Positions 1 to 8,737 are shown, numbered from the stretch's first letter. The stretch is DNA of 64,000 nucleotides from Alicyclobacillus sp. ALC3 (GCF_028751195.1 NZ_CP066784.1:2790001-2854000); one strand, 5' to 3'. Made by a program: numbers and translations. The notes: a model not told the origin generated them from the sequence alone.

Positions 1-2
1 TT

Positions 3-335
3 CTCATCGTTACGGCCATCACGAACAAGAATGTGTCGAGGACGCTTCTGTTTCCTCCGTTTAAGTTTCTGGGTAAGATTTCGTACAGCCTTTACTTGTT
101 CCACTTCATTGTCATTTTGACGCTGATGAAAATTTTCCCGCATGCCCCATTCTACATAATTGACCCATGCGTTGTTTCAATATCCATTTTAATCGGATCC
201 ATTGCGCATTATCTCATCGAGTCCCCAAGTATGAAACTCGGTAAACTCTTGACCGCTAAGCACTATTCCACTGGGAAAGGTAGCCTCGAGTTGTCGGTCT
301 CCATTAAATTATATGGAGAGAGCGAACGCAGATAA
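3..335 (+). CDS. acyltransferase 3 family membrane protein, C-terminal fragment
   Basis: The reading frame is open from the left edge, so only the last ~110 residues are visible. It shows the phrase KFLGKISYSLYLFHF, then two hydrophobic helices ending in HYLIESP, which is the usual end of the ten-helix OafA/YrhL acyltransferase-3 fold. These membrane enzymes move acetyl or other short acyl groups onto surface polysaccharides. The catalytic His and Arg residues lie in the missing N-terminal part. A hydrophilic tail of ~30 residues follows the last helix. The substrate cannot be told. Confidence 0.8.
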   Translation, partial: LIVTAITNKNVSRTLLFPPFKFLGKISYSLYLFHFIVILTLMKIFPHAPFYIIDPCVVSISILIGSIAHYLIESPSMKLGKLLTAKHYSTGKGSLELSVSIKLYGESERR

Positions 336-482
336 GAACGCATTCCATATACGCAGTCAATCATCCGTTCGTTAATCAGAGCGTTACAGGTGGGAGTGAG
401 TCTGGCGCGCCAGCTGCAGCGATTTTGTGAGTCTGCTATTTTATCATTGAACGAAGGGCAAACAAGGAGGAACAGAACATCC

Positions 483-1616
483 ATGAACCTGTCCAAATAT
501 AGAGATGAATTCCCGTTGTTAAAGGACAAAATCCACTTGGGAAACTGCTCGCAATCGCCTCAAGCGAAGCGGGTTCTCGCCGCGATGAACGAATACCTGG
601 ATAACTGGAGATACGTCGGTATGGATTGGGACTTTTGGGTGGCGGGGGTCGAACAGGCCAAAGCTTCGTTTGCCCGGCTGATCAATGCGGATGTCGATGA
701 GGTCGCTGTCTTGAGTTCTGTGTCGGATTGTGTCTCGATGATTGCCTCATGTTTTCCACTCGAAGGGAAACGTCACGTCGTGACGACGGTGGATGAATTC
801 CCAACCGTCGGTCACGTTTGGCGGGCCAATCAAAGCACGGGTGAACTGACGGTTGACTTCGTTGCGTCTGAAGACCACTTTTACGGAGAAAACCTTGCGC
901 CCTATTTTAAGAACGACACGGCTCTCCTGTCCATTCACCACGTCGCCTATAATTTCGGTGCCAAACAGGACATTGCCGCTCTTGCGAAACTGGCGCATGC
1001 GCACAACGCCTACATCTTCGTGGATGCCTATCAAGCCGCTGGCACGACACCAATTGATGTGAAAGAAATGGACATCGACATGCTTGCTTCTGGAAACTTG
1101 AAGTACCTTCTCGGCATCCCGGGCATCGCGTTTCTGTACGTTCGCCGCGAAGTGGCCGAGAAGATGTTCCCTCGAAACACCGGCTGGTTTGGTCGGGTGA
1201 ACCCCTTCTACTTCAATGCCAATCACATCGATTACGCGGAGGGCGCAAAGCGCTTTAATACCGGTACGGGTCCCATCCTCGCGGCATTTGCTGCGCGCGG
1301 GGGCATGGACTTCATTCTCGAGGTCGGTGTAGACGCCATCGAGCAGCGGATTGAGGAACTCTCCGCGTTCACAATGGACGCGGCGCACGCTCGTGGATTA
1401 CAGGTCATGAGTCCGCGTGATCCAAAGAAAAAAGGAGCCAGTACAGCCATTTGGGTCGGCGATTCTCACGCCGTGGAACAGCACTTGATGGAGCAAAACA
1501 TCATCGCTTCCGCGCGCGGAGATGTGATTCGGATTGCGCCCCATTTCTTCACGTTGGAGACCGAAATTGACCAAGCCGTGGCTGCCGTTGCGCAGTGGGT
1601 CGACGAGCAACCATGA
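483..1616 (+). CDS. class V aminotransferase (cysteine desulfurase/kynureninase-like PLP enzyme)
   Basis: A 377-residue fold-type I PLP enzyme. The Asp that would contact the pyridine nitrogen lies in VDAYQAAG (about D181), and the Schiff-base lysine in SGNLKYLLG (about K207). The start at ATG 483 is preferred over an in-frame upstream codon because AAGGAGGA lies just before it. The closest well-known families are cysteine desulfurase, isopenicillin-N epimerase-like proteins and kynureninase. No mobile Cys loop typical of group II desulfurases is obvious, so an aminotransferase/lyase of unknown substrate is the safest call. It stands alone between the acyltransferase and the SWIM gene. Confidence 0.85.
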   Translation: MNLSKYRDEFPLLKDKIHLGNCSQSPQAKRVLAAMNEYLDNWRYVGMDWDFWVAGVEQAKASFARLINADVDEVAVLSSVSDCVSMIASCFPLEGKRHVVTTVDEFPTVGHVWRANQSTGELTVDFVASEDHFYGENLAPYFKNDTALLSIHHVAYNFGAKQDIAALAKLAHAHNAYIFVDAYQAAGTTPIDVKEMDIDMLASGNLKYLLGIPGIAFLYVRREVAEKMFPRNTGWFGRVNPFYFNANHIDYAEGAKRFNTGTGPILAAFAARGGMDFILEVGVDAIEQRIEELSAFTMDAAHARGLQVMSPRDPKKKGASTAIWVGDSHAVEQHLMEQNIIASARGDVIRIAPHFFTLETEIDQAVAAVAQWVDEQP

Positions 1617-1689
1617 ACCAAGGAAGAAAGGGGAAACCAAGGAAGGGCCGAAAGCATAGGTGAGAGTAGGATGGCTGGAGGCTTGCGGA

Positions 1690-3561
1690 GTGAAACAAGA
1701 TGATGAACCGCGTCGGCTGAAACTTCTATTGCACTGCCTTGCTGAATGGGTCGAACCACACATTATCGAGGGAGGTCGGGATTACTACGAGTTTGACTAT
1801 GTTCTGAGACTGGAAGTTGAGGGAGACGCCATTCATGCATTGGTTCGAGGCAGTCAGGGGCCGTATAACACGACCGTAAACCTCGCTGATTTTAGCAAGA
1901 GTGAGTGTGACTGCCCGTATGAGGACTACTGCAAACATATGGTTGCGGTGGTCTATGCTGCTGCCCAGCATGACAAGGACATTGTTACCGACGAAAAGTC
2001 CGTGCCTACGGTGGATAGTGTGATGACGTTGTTGGCCACACTTCTTCATCGGGATCTCCTGGAAGTCATCAGTTTGGCGCTAGAAGATAAGCCGAAACTC
2101 GCAGCACATATCTCGCTGTGGTTTGACCGCTTTACGACCAGACAGGATATGAAACGAGTACTCGTAGGGATGAACACGCTCGAAGCCGTCCAGTATTTCG
2201 ATAGTCGCGTCGCAAATGTGGTGATGGAAGCAGAGCGGATGTTTGAATCCCATCTCTCGAACGATGAAACGGAAGAATACGACAGTTGGGGCGACTCGGT
2301 GTATTCGATGGACATCTGGCACTGCCAGGAAGGTGTTTCCCACGTTCGCAACTGGTGTGACGCACTGCTTGAAGCCTTGACAGATGAGACGGTGATTTCT
2401 GTTGTGGTAGGCCTTGCACTTACAGTTTCGCGTGTGTCGAGGTGGCCCAAGCTGTATCCAGAGGAAGCACAACGCGAACTGTCCGACGCATTGTCTGGGT
2501 GCAGGAATGTGCTCGACGAAGCTGTTGGTCGACTGCAGTTTGTGATGGAACGAAACCTTCATCTTTGGCAACAGTATGTCGCGTTTACCGATTGGATGAC
2601 CGACGGGTGCAAAAATATGGGGTATTTGGTGGATTGGACAGAAGCTTTGTCATCCTGCGTCTTGGATGGGCCACATCTGATGCGGGTGTATGATCGGTTA
2701 CTCACAAACAACCCAGCGTTTCTCCTGAGTGATGAATTGCTCGATGAGACTGGCAGTTCATCGAAGGAGTACAACGGATACGGACGCTACCTGGTTGATT
2801 GGTGGTGTCGGATGTGTTTGTTGCACGGAAAAGTCGAAGAAGCTGAAAAGGCGTTGCTGCCGTCCTTTACAGAGGCGGGACCTATCGCTGACATTGCAAC
2901 CATACAAATGCTTGCAAACTACTTTGTCAGTCACGGGCAGAGACGTAAGGCCGCTCATTACACGGGCCTGGCTGTTCGACTGAATCCACATGCAAGTGCC
3001 CAGGACTACGAATGGGTAGCGGAGATGTATCAGTCCATCCAGATGATGCCTGAATCGGTGCGGGCCAGAGAACAGGCATTCCTCTCGTGGCCAACCTGGG
3101 AGCGCTTCGAACAATGGATTCATGCGGTTCCATCTATCGAAGACCGACAAGGGAAGGTCAAAGAGCGGGTGGGTATGTTCGTCAATCAAGGACAAATTGG
3201 ACTTGCGTGTCGCATGCTCTGGACTGTCGGCCTAATCGACGAGGCCTGGAGTGTCATCAGTGGGCAGAGAATCAAGATGCATCTCATTGACGACAACCTT
3301 GCGGAATTCCTAAAACACCTTGAGACCTACAATGTGGAGCAAGCAGTCACGGTCTACGAAGAGATTGCGCTCGTTTTCATTAGGGACGGTCACATCAGGT
3401 CTGCTTATCGAGAGGGTGCAGCTTGGCTACAGGCCATGCACGATGCGTGGGTTGGTGCGAATCAACAGGACACCTGGAGGCATTTTATTCAGGCGTTCCA
3501 CAGAGAGTACCAGCGCCTACCTGCGTTACAGGACGAACTGCGAAAAGCAGGACTCGTATAA
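1690..3561 (+). CDS. SWIM zinc-finger protein
   Basis: A 623-residue protein with an N-terminal SWIM finger: Cys73-x-Cys75-x5-Cys81-x-His83 in the sequence ECDCPYEDYCKH. The remainder is helical and TPR-like, with repeated pairs of amphipathic helices and no helicase motifs. GTG 1690 is chosen because GGAGG (1677-1681) sits 8 nt upstream; an in-frame GTG at 1660 lacks a good ribosome site. SWIM domains bind DNA or proteins and often accompany SNF2 helicases; here none is adjacent, although a SWIM-SNF2 gene lies at 27.4-30.9 kb. The small zinc-ribbon gene 40 bp downstream is probably co-transcribed. Confidence 0.8.
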   Translation: MKQDDEPRRLKLLLHCLAEWVEPHIIEGGRDYYEFDYVLRLEVEGDAIHALVRGSQGPYNTTVNLADFSKSECDCPYEDYCKHMVAVVYAAAQHDKDIVTDEKSVPTVDSVMTLLATLLHRDLLEVISLALEDKPKLAAHISLWFDRFTTRQDMKRVLVGMNTLEAVQYFDSRVANVVMEAERMFESHLSNDETEEYDSWGDSVYSMDIWHCQEGVSHVRNWCDALLEALTDETVISVVVGLALTVSRVSRWPKLYPEEAQRELSDALSGCRNVLDEAVGRLQFVMERNLHLWQQYVAFTDWMTDGCKNMGYLVDWTEALSSCVLDGPHLMRVYDRLLTNNPAFLLSDELLDETGSSSKEYNGYGRYLVDWWCRMCLLHGKVEEAEKALLPSFTEAGPIADIATIQMLANYFVSHGQRRKAAHYTGLAVRLNPHASAQDYEWVAEMYQSIQMMPESVRAREQAFLSWPTWERFEQWIHAVPSIEDRQGKVKERVGMFVNQGQIGLACRMLWTVGLIDEAWSVISGQRIKMHLIDDNLAEFLKHLETYNVEQAVTVYEEIALVFIRDGHIRSAYREGAAWLQAMHDAWVGANQQDTWRHFIQAFHREYQRLPALQDELRKAGLV

Positions 3562-3602
3562 AGTATCATGGCGGATATCACCACAATCTATAGGGGGAAC
3601 CG

Positions 3603-4019
3603 ATGAATCTTCGGGCGTTGCGCAGCCGATTGAAGGCTCTGGAGAAGACCGAGTTGCTGGAGACCATTGTTCAGATCTACAAAGTTTTGCCGAAGGAACT
3701 GATTGAAGAGGAACTCATTGATGACATAATTGCAGACCGAAGCGGGTACTTGGAACTGCGCCAACGCGAGAAGGAGGAGGAGAAGCGATATAGGCAAGCA
3801 TACCAGGCAGAGAACGTAACTCATTTGGCCGCCCTTCAGAAATGGAAGACCATTCCTGAGCACGCTCGCGAGTTGCTGTTGAACAATGTATGGTGTTCCC
3901 GGTGTGGCGAGACCCGGTTAAAAGACTATACCGTGGAACATGCTGGACCCAACATTGTTCTTCGTGGTAGGTGTACAGCCTGCCATCATGATGTTGCTCG
4001 GCATGTCGAGATTGAATAG
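3603..4019 (+). CDS. small coiled-coil zinc-ribbon protein, unknown function
   Basis: A 138-residue protein. Residues 1-70 are charged and helical (a likely coiled coil around ELRQREKEEEKRYRQ). The C-terminal part has two CxxC knuckles (C98/C101 and C124/C127) that would form a zinc ribbon. It starts at ATG 3603 behind AGGGGGAACCG. It follows the SWIM gene with a 41 bp gap in the same direction, so the two metal-binding proteins may form one operon. I do not recognise a family with a known role. Confidence 0.65.
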   Translation: MNLRALRSRLKALEKTELLETIVQIYKVLPKELIEEELIDDIIADRSGYLELRQREKEEEKRYRQAYQAENVTHLAALQKWKTIPEHARELLLNNVWCSRCGETRLKDYTVEHAGPNIVLRGRCTACHHDVARHVEIE

Positions 4020-4168
4020 CTCACGGGATACGGTCATTTTACCCAGCAACTTTTGGACAGGCAATTACGTCAGCTTTCGGCGTTCATCTGTCGATTGGGT
4101 AAAGTGAACACAAGCACGACATCATCTCGGTGCTAGTCCGTGCTACACTCTTATCAGAGGTGGATGTT

Positions 4169-4534
4169 ATGCCGGAACGGTCTGAGGAAACCAATGTTCA
4201 AGACTCACGAATGAGCCCGGATGAACAGTTTTCGGAGTGCGTGGTCGAACTGTTGCCGCTGTTTCAGAATCATCCGAATGTAAACCGGGTGATTCTATTC
4301 GGGTCCCGTGCACGCAGAGATCATGAGGAGCGTTCAGACATTGACTTAGCTGTAGACGCTCCTAAGATGGACATCCTCGCGTGGGACAGGTTGTGCTTTG
4401 CCGTGGCCGAAAATACAACAACCCTGTTGCCAGTTGACTTGATTTGGCTGCAGCAAGCTTCCGCGGGCCTTGCACAACGAATCCGAGATGAGGGTGTGGT
4501 CCTGTTTGAACGAAAAGACGAGTCAGTCAATTGA
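4169..4534 (+). CDS. MNT-type nucleotidyltransferase (HEPN partner)
   Basis: A 121-residue minimal nucleotidyltransferase. The GSRARR loop at 45-50, the D57-x-D59 pair in SDIDL and a third Asp (about D90, LPVDLI) are the expected catalytic set. ATG 4169 has AGAGGTGG just upstream and is preferred to the in-frame GTG at 4130. It overlaps the downstream HEPN-family gene, the classic arrangement of MNT/HEPN toxin-antitoxin modules. In those studied, the MNT enzyme (antitoxin) adds AMP to the HEPN ribonuclease. The GSRARG Gly is replaced by Arg here, a mild departure. Confidence 0.85.
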   Translation: MPERSEETNVQDSRMSPDEQFSECVVELLPLFQNHPNVNRVILFGSRARRDHEERSDIDLAVDAPKMDILAWDRLCFAVAENTTTLLPVDLIWLQQASAGLAQRIRDEGVVLFERKDESVN

Positions 4535-4898
4535 GAACTTAAAACGGGCACTGTCGAGACTCGAAGAAGCCATAAACTCTTCTGCTGTGGAACACGGTAG
4601 TCTGTTAGTTGATGGAACAATTCAGCGGTTTGAATTCTGCATTGAATTGCTTTGGAAAGTGTTGAAAAGAGCACTGTTGGAAAATGGAGTTGAAACTGGT
4701 ACTCCCCGCGAGGCGATCCAAAAGGCTTATCAGGCAAAATGGCTACAGGATGAAAAAGTCTGGATTCAGATGTTGCAGGACCGCAACCGAACAAGTCACG
4801 TATATGAGGAAGAAATCGCCCGGGAGATCTTTTTAAGAATTCCTGATTACTACAAAACCATGCGAGAGACCGTATCAGTAATTGAAGGTAAGGTGTGA
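4506..4898 (+). CDS. HEPN-domain protein, HI0074 family (nucleotidyltransferase substrate-binding)
   Basis: A 130-residue all-helical protein of the HI0074 family, with the hallmark RNRTSHVY near residue 93-100 (R-x4-H, the HEPN motif). The start is uncertain. TTG 4506 gives the usual N-terminus MNEK..SIENL with a 29-bp overlap with the MNT gene, while ATG 4488 would add six residues. It forms a pair with the nucleotidyltransferase. In this family the helical protein is either the ribonuclease toxin or the polypeptide modified by the transferase. Which applies here is not visible. Confidence 0.8.
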   Translation: MNEKTSQSIENLKRALSRLEEAINSSAVEHGSLLVDGTIQRFEFCIELLWKVLKRALLENGVETGTPREAIQKAYQAKWLQDEKVWIQMLQDRNRTSHVYEEEIAREIFLRIPDYYKTMRETVSVIEGKV

Positions 4899-5003
4899 CG
4901 CTAATATGACCAGCATCGAATGATGGGAGCATAGTACGACTGTCTACCGCGTGACGAAGCCTCACAGTCGCGTAGTAGAAAATCGGTCCAAAAGGAGAGC
5001 GGA

Positions 5004-5023
5004 GTGCCCGGTTGTACGGGCAC
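5004..5023 (-). terminator. hairpin after the NCS1 permease gene
   Basis: A 7-bp GC-rich inverted repeat (GTGCCCG / CGGGCAC, 6-nt loop) lies 9 nt past the permease stop on the minus strand. A CT-rich run ending in TCCTTTT follows it. It could also end the HEPN transcript from the other side, where no T-run follows. The weak T-tract keeps the call tentative. Confidence 0.4.
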
Positions 5024-5031
5024 CCATAAGC

Positions 5032-6477
5032 TTAAGACCTGGGGACGGAAACATGGCCAACCTGTGAGCCTCGTGTTGCCTTGTGCTTCGCAGTGACGTC
5101 CAATTTTCTTTTGCTAAAAATCAAATACAACGAACCGGCCACGACAAGCCCAATGATCCAGGAAACATCACCGTTATGGAGCCACTTGGCAACAATACCT
5201 TCATACAATGACGTGTTCATGAATGGTAGTTCCATAATCAATCCCGCGACGTAAGAGGACAGGGCAATCAGATTGATTTTTCCGTATTGGCCATCAGGCG
5301 TGTAGATGTCGGAAATATTGTAGTTCCCTTTACGCAAGAAGTAGTAATCTCCTAGGTTGATTGCTGTCCATGGTACGAGGAAGTCAATCAACAATCCTAA
5401 GAACGACTCGAAGCTGTTGAGCAGATTCCCCTTTTCCAAGAACGCAAGATACGTACCGAGAATCGCAATCGGAACGATGAACCAAATACGAAGCCCTAGG
5501 TTAGCTTTTAATTTGCGGAAGAATGTCGTACCGATCGTTAAGCTTGACATAAACCCACCGTAAATGTTCAAGGCATTGATGCTGACAATACCGAGTGCGG
5601 CCGCCAAAAGAACAAGTACACGGAACCACGGCCCCAAATGAGCCGCGAGCATAGCAAAGCCGGCTACCGGATTGCCATTGGGAGCTTTCGATTGAATGAG
5701 TGCACCGAGAATCATCATCCACATGTTCGAAAAGGCGATGCCGATATAGGTGTACCAAAACGTCGACGCAATGGAGGTTTTCTGTGGCAGATACCGTGAA
5801 TAGTCAGCAACGTAAGGGGCGTATCCGAGTGTGTTAATGACTGCCAAAGAGATGCTTAAAAGAAATGGACCGATTAAGAATCCACCATGCGAAACGTGCG
5901 TGATAACAGACGCATGAGCGTGGCCAATCGGTACACCGGTTAAGAGCATAATGGTGAGTACACCAAAAATCCCGGTAAAGAAATATGACATCCAACGATT
6001 AAAACGATGGATAATGTTGTATCCCGCCAACACCAATAGGAGAACTGCAATCGAGCTAATCAGAATGCTCATGCCTACTGAAATGTGAAACAGCATCGCT
6101 AATGCTTCCGCGCCAATGACGGCTCCCGAAGCGTAGAAGCCTAAATACATCAATACCACCATGATGAGTGGAATGACGGCTCCGTAGTAACCAAACTGTG
6201 CGCGACTCTGAATCATTTGCGGGATGCCGAGATGGGGACCTTGTGCCGAGTGGTATGCCATAAATACTGTACCAATCAACGTGCCAAGGATGATACCCAG
6301 CACTGCCCATCCAAAACTAAAGCCTGGGGTAATTGCCATTAGTCCAGTAGCGACGACAGCCATTTGCGCATTCGCACCGAACCAAAGAAAAATCAGATCT
6401 GAGGCCTTTCCGTGTCTCAAGTTGTGGGGAATGAAATCAATGCTGTGTCGTTCGATCAGAAAATTACTCTTTGACAT
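5032..6477 (-). CDS. NCS1-family permease (cytosine/purine/allantoin transporter family)
   Basis: A 481-residue protein with about twelve hydrophobic helices. The N-terminal phrase HNLRHGKASDLIFLWFGANAQ and the GLMAITPGFSFGWAVLG segment are typical of the nucleobase:cation symporter-1 family. NCS1 carriers import cytosine, purines, hydantoins, allantoin, pyridoxine or thiamine precursors with Na+ or H+. No catabolic gene is adjacent, so the substrate cannot be inferred from context. It is preceded by AAGGAGGG and by a c-di-AMP (ydaO) riboswitch, which instead points to a role linked to osmotic or K+ homeostasis. Confidence 0.9.
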   Translation of the reverse strand: MSKSNFLIERHSIDFIPHNLRHGKASDLIFLWFGANAQMAVVATGLMAITPGFSFGWAVLGIILGTLIGTVFMAYHSAQGPHLGIPQMIQSRAQFGYYGAVIPLIMVVLMYLGFYASGAVIGAEALAMLFHISVGMSILISSIAVLLLVLAGYNIIHRFNRWMSYFFTGIFGVLTIMLLTGVPIGHAHASVITHVSHGGFLIGPFLLSISLAVINTLGYAPYVADYSRYLPQKTSIASTFWYTYIGIAFSNMWMMILGALIQSKAPNGNPVAGFAMLAAHLGPWFRVLVLLAAALGIVSINALNIYGGFMSSLTIGTTFFRKLKANLGLRIWFIVPIAILGTYLAFLEKGNLLNSFESFLGLLIDFLVPWTAINLGDYYFLRKGNYNISDIYTPDGQYGKINLIALSSYVAGLIMELPFMNTSLYEGIVAKWLHNGDVSWIIGLVVAGSLYLIFSKRKLDVTAKHKATRGSQVGHVSVPRS

Positions 6478-6482
6478 CCGTT

Positions 6483-6524
6483 ACCCTCCTTGGATTGCTC
6501 GCAAGGAGAAGCGGAGAAACCAAC
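6483..6524 (-). promoter_or_regulatory. riboswitch expression platform: Shine-Dalgarno sequestering hairpin and anti-structure
   Basis: On the minus strand the ribosome site CAAGGAG (plus 6486-6492) is perfectly complementary to CTCCTTG (plus 6502-6508), a 7-bp stem with a 9-nt loop that would hide it. The adjoining mRNA segment (plus 6506-6524) can instead form 18 continuous pairs, one a G-U, with the 5' part of the riboswitch (plus 6673-6691). The two pairings are mutually exclusive with each other and with the folded aptamer. This suggests translational OFF control by c-di-AMP. Confidence 0.7.
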
Positions 6525-6594
6525 TTAGCGACATGCTATACGGTGTGTGAAGTTGATAGACCCAGTACCAACATACGCAAAACCGAAAATTCTT

Positions 6595-6714
6595 CTTAAC
6601 GCTTGCGAAGTTAGCTGACGGGTTCGGGTAGAAGTTCCCTACAAGACCAGATGGCCTCGATTCACCCCAAAGGTTGGTTCCTCCGCTTCTTCCTAACGAA
6701 GAACTCAGCGTATT
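6595..6714 (-). promoter_or_regulatory. c-di-AMP riboswitch (ydaO/yuaA class)
   Basis: The minus-strand leader contains, in order, the conserved blocks of the ydaO aptamer: CGGAGGAACC, TTGGGGTGAATC, GTAGGGA, and CCCGAACCCGTCAGCTAA followed by CTTCGCAAGCG. The ends pair through ACGCT/AGCGT as P1. These blocks match the known Thermoanaerobacter and Bacillus aptamers nearly base for base. Riboswitches of this class switch genes off when c-di-AMP is high, and usually precede K+ or osmolyte transporters and cell-wall hydrolases. Here the aptamer ends ~117 nt before the NCS1 permease start. Confidence 0.93.
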
Positions 6715-6727
6715 GCTCATGTGATTA

Positions 6728-6756
6728 AGTCTAACATGAAATGTTTGTTCGTGAAA
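6728..6756 (-). promoter_or_regulatory. candidate promoter of the riboswitch-NCS1 transcript
   Basis: On the minus strand, TTTCAC (6756-6751), a 17-nt spacer, then TGTTAGACT, an extended -10 with TAGACT at 6733-6728. It lies just upstream of the aptamer and would start transcription a few bases before P1. The -35 is weak. Confidence 0.45.
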
Positions 6757-7032
6757 CATCCATCTACACATGTGCAAAAAAGTAAAACATGACCAAACGG
6801 AACAAGTCTGCTCGCGCGGAGCTTAAATACCACCATGCCAACGGATGTTGGATACCGAACTCGATTTTGAACTTGCGCTTGCTCCGAAGGGCCAAGGAAC
6901 ACCTTCATGGGTTCGTGGCGTCTTGTTCTTCGGCATTTTGCGGTGCATACACACTCAACTTAGCCCAGGCATTCCGATTAAGATGGTGAGAACTGATAAC
7001 CATTTGTCCTATTGGCATAAAAGGTTGTTATA
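6757..7032 (+). other. intergenic DNA with no supported gene
   Basis: About 280 bp lie between the divergent riboswitch promoter and the efflux-pump terminator. Short open frames (62-66 codons) occur on the plus strand but have no ribosome site, no recognisable domain and no partner. I regard them as chance frames. Confidence 0.5.
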
Positions 7033-7061
7033 GGGCGACGGATTTGACTTTCCCGTCACCC
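7033..7061 (-). terminator. candidate terminator of the padR-efflux operon
   Basis: On the minus strand, GGGTGACGG pairs with CCGTCGCCC (9 bp with one G-U, 11-nt loop) about 37 nt after the MFS stop. It is followed by an AT-rich stretch ending in CTTTTA. The T-run is imperfect. Confidence 0.5.
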
Positions 7062-7097
7062 TCAACGCGCTAAGTAAATTGCTTCGTAGGAACTCGC

Positions 7098-8723
7098 TTA
7101 TTGAGGTCTTTCTTGAGACACGTGGAACATGTCTTTTTGACGAATCAGAAATAGTGCACATAAGAATCCGACTGCGAGAAAACACCCGGCGATGATCAAT
7201 ATATGAGTGGTTGCGTCTACAAATGATGTCCGGGCAATGTGTGCAACGGCAGGAAAAAACGCTTGATGTTGATAGCGGCTTGGCGCACTTTTCAGACCGA
7301 GGCTACCGGCGATCGGGCCGGCTTTTTCAATCCCATGAATCATGCCATGTCTTGCGCTGGCAGACAGTTCAAGTGCGTTGAGTTGGGAGATTTTATCATG
7401 TACCAGCGCGTTGTACCGATTCGAAAGCATTGCACCAAAGAACGCAATCCCAAATGAAATACCCACTTGCCGACTGACGTTGCTGACACCTGAAGCCATG
7501 CCGATTTTCGATGGATGGACCGTCCCCATTGCGAGTGATGACAAAGGAGGATTTGCCATTCCATTAGCGATTCCGGCGATGATAAATGCTGGGAGTAAAA
7601 CAATCCAGTCCGTTGGCTTGTCAGTGGGCGAGATGCGTGTCATCAGAAATACCGCGATCGACATCAAGCCCAAGGAAGTGACTAGCAACCATTTCGGGCC
7701 GAATCTGTCGGATATCCTTCCTGATAGAGGTGCTCCAACCAACACCAATGCACTCATGGGCAAAAACCGTAACCCGGCTTGAAGTGGATCGAAACCAAGG
7801 AAGTTCTGCAAAAATAACGTCAGATAGAAAAGTAACGAGTATAAACCTGCACTTAGACAGAATGCTGCAATGGCAGATGCAGTGAAACTGGGATTCTTGA
7901 ATAGACGCGGATCAATCATGGGGTTCTTGATTCTCAGTTCGCCAAGAATGAAGACGACTAGCGCGACTGCCGCGACAATGAACAAAGTGAGAATGTATGC
8001 AGAGGTCCAGCCCTTGTTGTTCGCTTGCATTAGAGCCAAAACGAGACAGAACATACCCCCGGAAAATGTAATCAAACCGAATATATCGATGAAGTGCGAG
8101 GTGTGTTCGTTTTTGGATTCACGGATAGCCCATGCAGACAACACAATGCCGATAATGCCAATTGGCACGTTGATGTAGAAAATAGACTCCCAATTGACCT
8201 TTGCAACCAACAGTCCACCTACCAACGGCCCGATTGCGGTAGCCAGCCCTGCAACGCCGCCCCAAATTCCGAAGGCTGCTCCGCGCTCCTTGCCATGAAA
8301 CTCCGTTGAGATGATGGACAGAGAGAGCGGCATCATCGCGGAAGCGCCGATTCCTTGAATTGCACGTGAAATATTTAGGACGTCGATGTGATGTAGACCG
8401 CTAATAGTAAAATCACCTGACAGGGCACAAAGAAGTGAACCCGCGCTGAAGACGGTCAGTCCCGTAATGAAGATTTTCTTCCGCCCCAAAATGTCACCGA
8501 GTCGGGATGAGGTGACAAGGACGACTGCAAGCGCGATGGCATAGGCGTCAATCACCCACTGTAGGGCCGAGAATTGTGCGTTTAAACTCCGCTGAATCGT
8601 CGGCAAAGCCACGTTGACGATGGTGACGTCGAGAAGTGCCATGAACAGTCCGAAACATACTGCTGTAAGCGTCCACCACTTGTGAGAAGGACGCCCCTGT
8701 GCTTCCACAGCATATTCTTTCAT
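7098..8723 (-). CDS. DHA2-family MFS drug transporter (EmrB/QacA type)
   Basis: A 541-residue, 14-helix major facilitator. Visible family motifs are ALLDVTIVNVALPTIQ in helix 1, WVIDAYAIALA, RLGDILGRKKIF (motif A), and GWRSIFYINVPIG-like WESIFYINVPIGI (motif C region). Such pumps export lipophilic drugs, dyes or bile-like compounds with the proton gradient. The gene lies 14 bp behind a padR repressor gene in the same direction, so the two are one operon. PadR de-repression by the pump's substrate is the expected control. Confidence 0.93.
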   Translation of the reverse strand: MKEYAVEAQGRPSHKWWTLTAVCFGLFMALLDVTIVNVALPTIQRSLNAQFSALQWVIDAYAIALAVVLVTSSRLGDILGRKKIFITGLTVFSAGSLLCALSGDFTISGLHHIDVLNISRAIQGIGASAMMPLSLSIISTEFHGKERGAAFGIWGGVAGLATAIGPLVGGLLVAKVNWESIFYINVPIGIIGIVLSAWAIRESKNEHTSHFIDIFGLITFSGGMFCLVLALMQANNKGWTSAYILTLFIVAAVALVVFILGELRIKNPMIDPRLFKNPSFTASAIAAFCLSAGLYSLLFYLTLFLQNFLGFDPLQAGLRFLPMSALVLVGAPLSGRISDRFGPKWLLVTSLGLMSIAVFLMTRISPTDKPTDWIVLLPAFIIAGIANGMANPPLSSLAMGTVHPSKIGMASGVSNVSRQVGISFGIAFFGAMLSNRYNALVHDKISQLNALELSASARHGMIHGIEKAGPIAGSLGLKSAPSRYQHQAFFPAVAHIARTSFVDATTHILIIAGCFLAVGFLCALFLIRQKDMFHVSQERPQ

Positions 8724-8737
8724 CTAAAATCGCTCCT

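Noticed and set aside
6845..7033. Small plus-strand gene of 62 codons
   Set aside because: No ribosome binding site, no recognisable family, and it overlaps another chance frame and the terminator hairpin.
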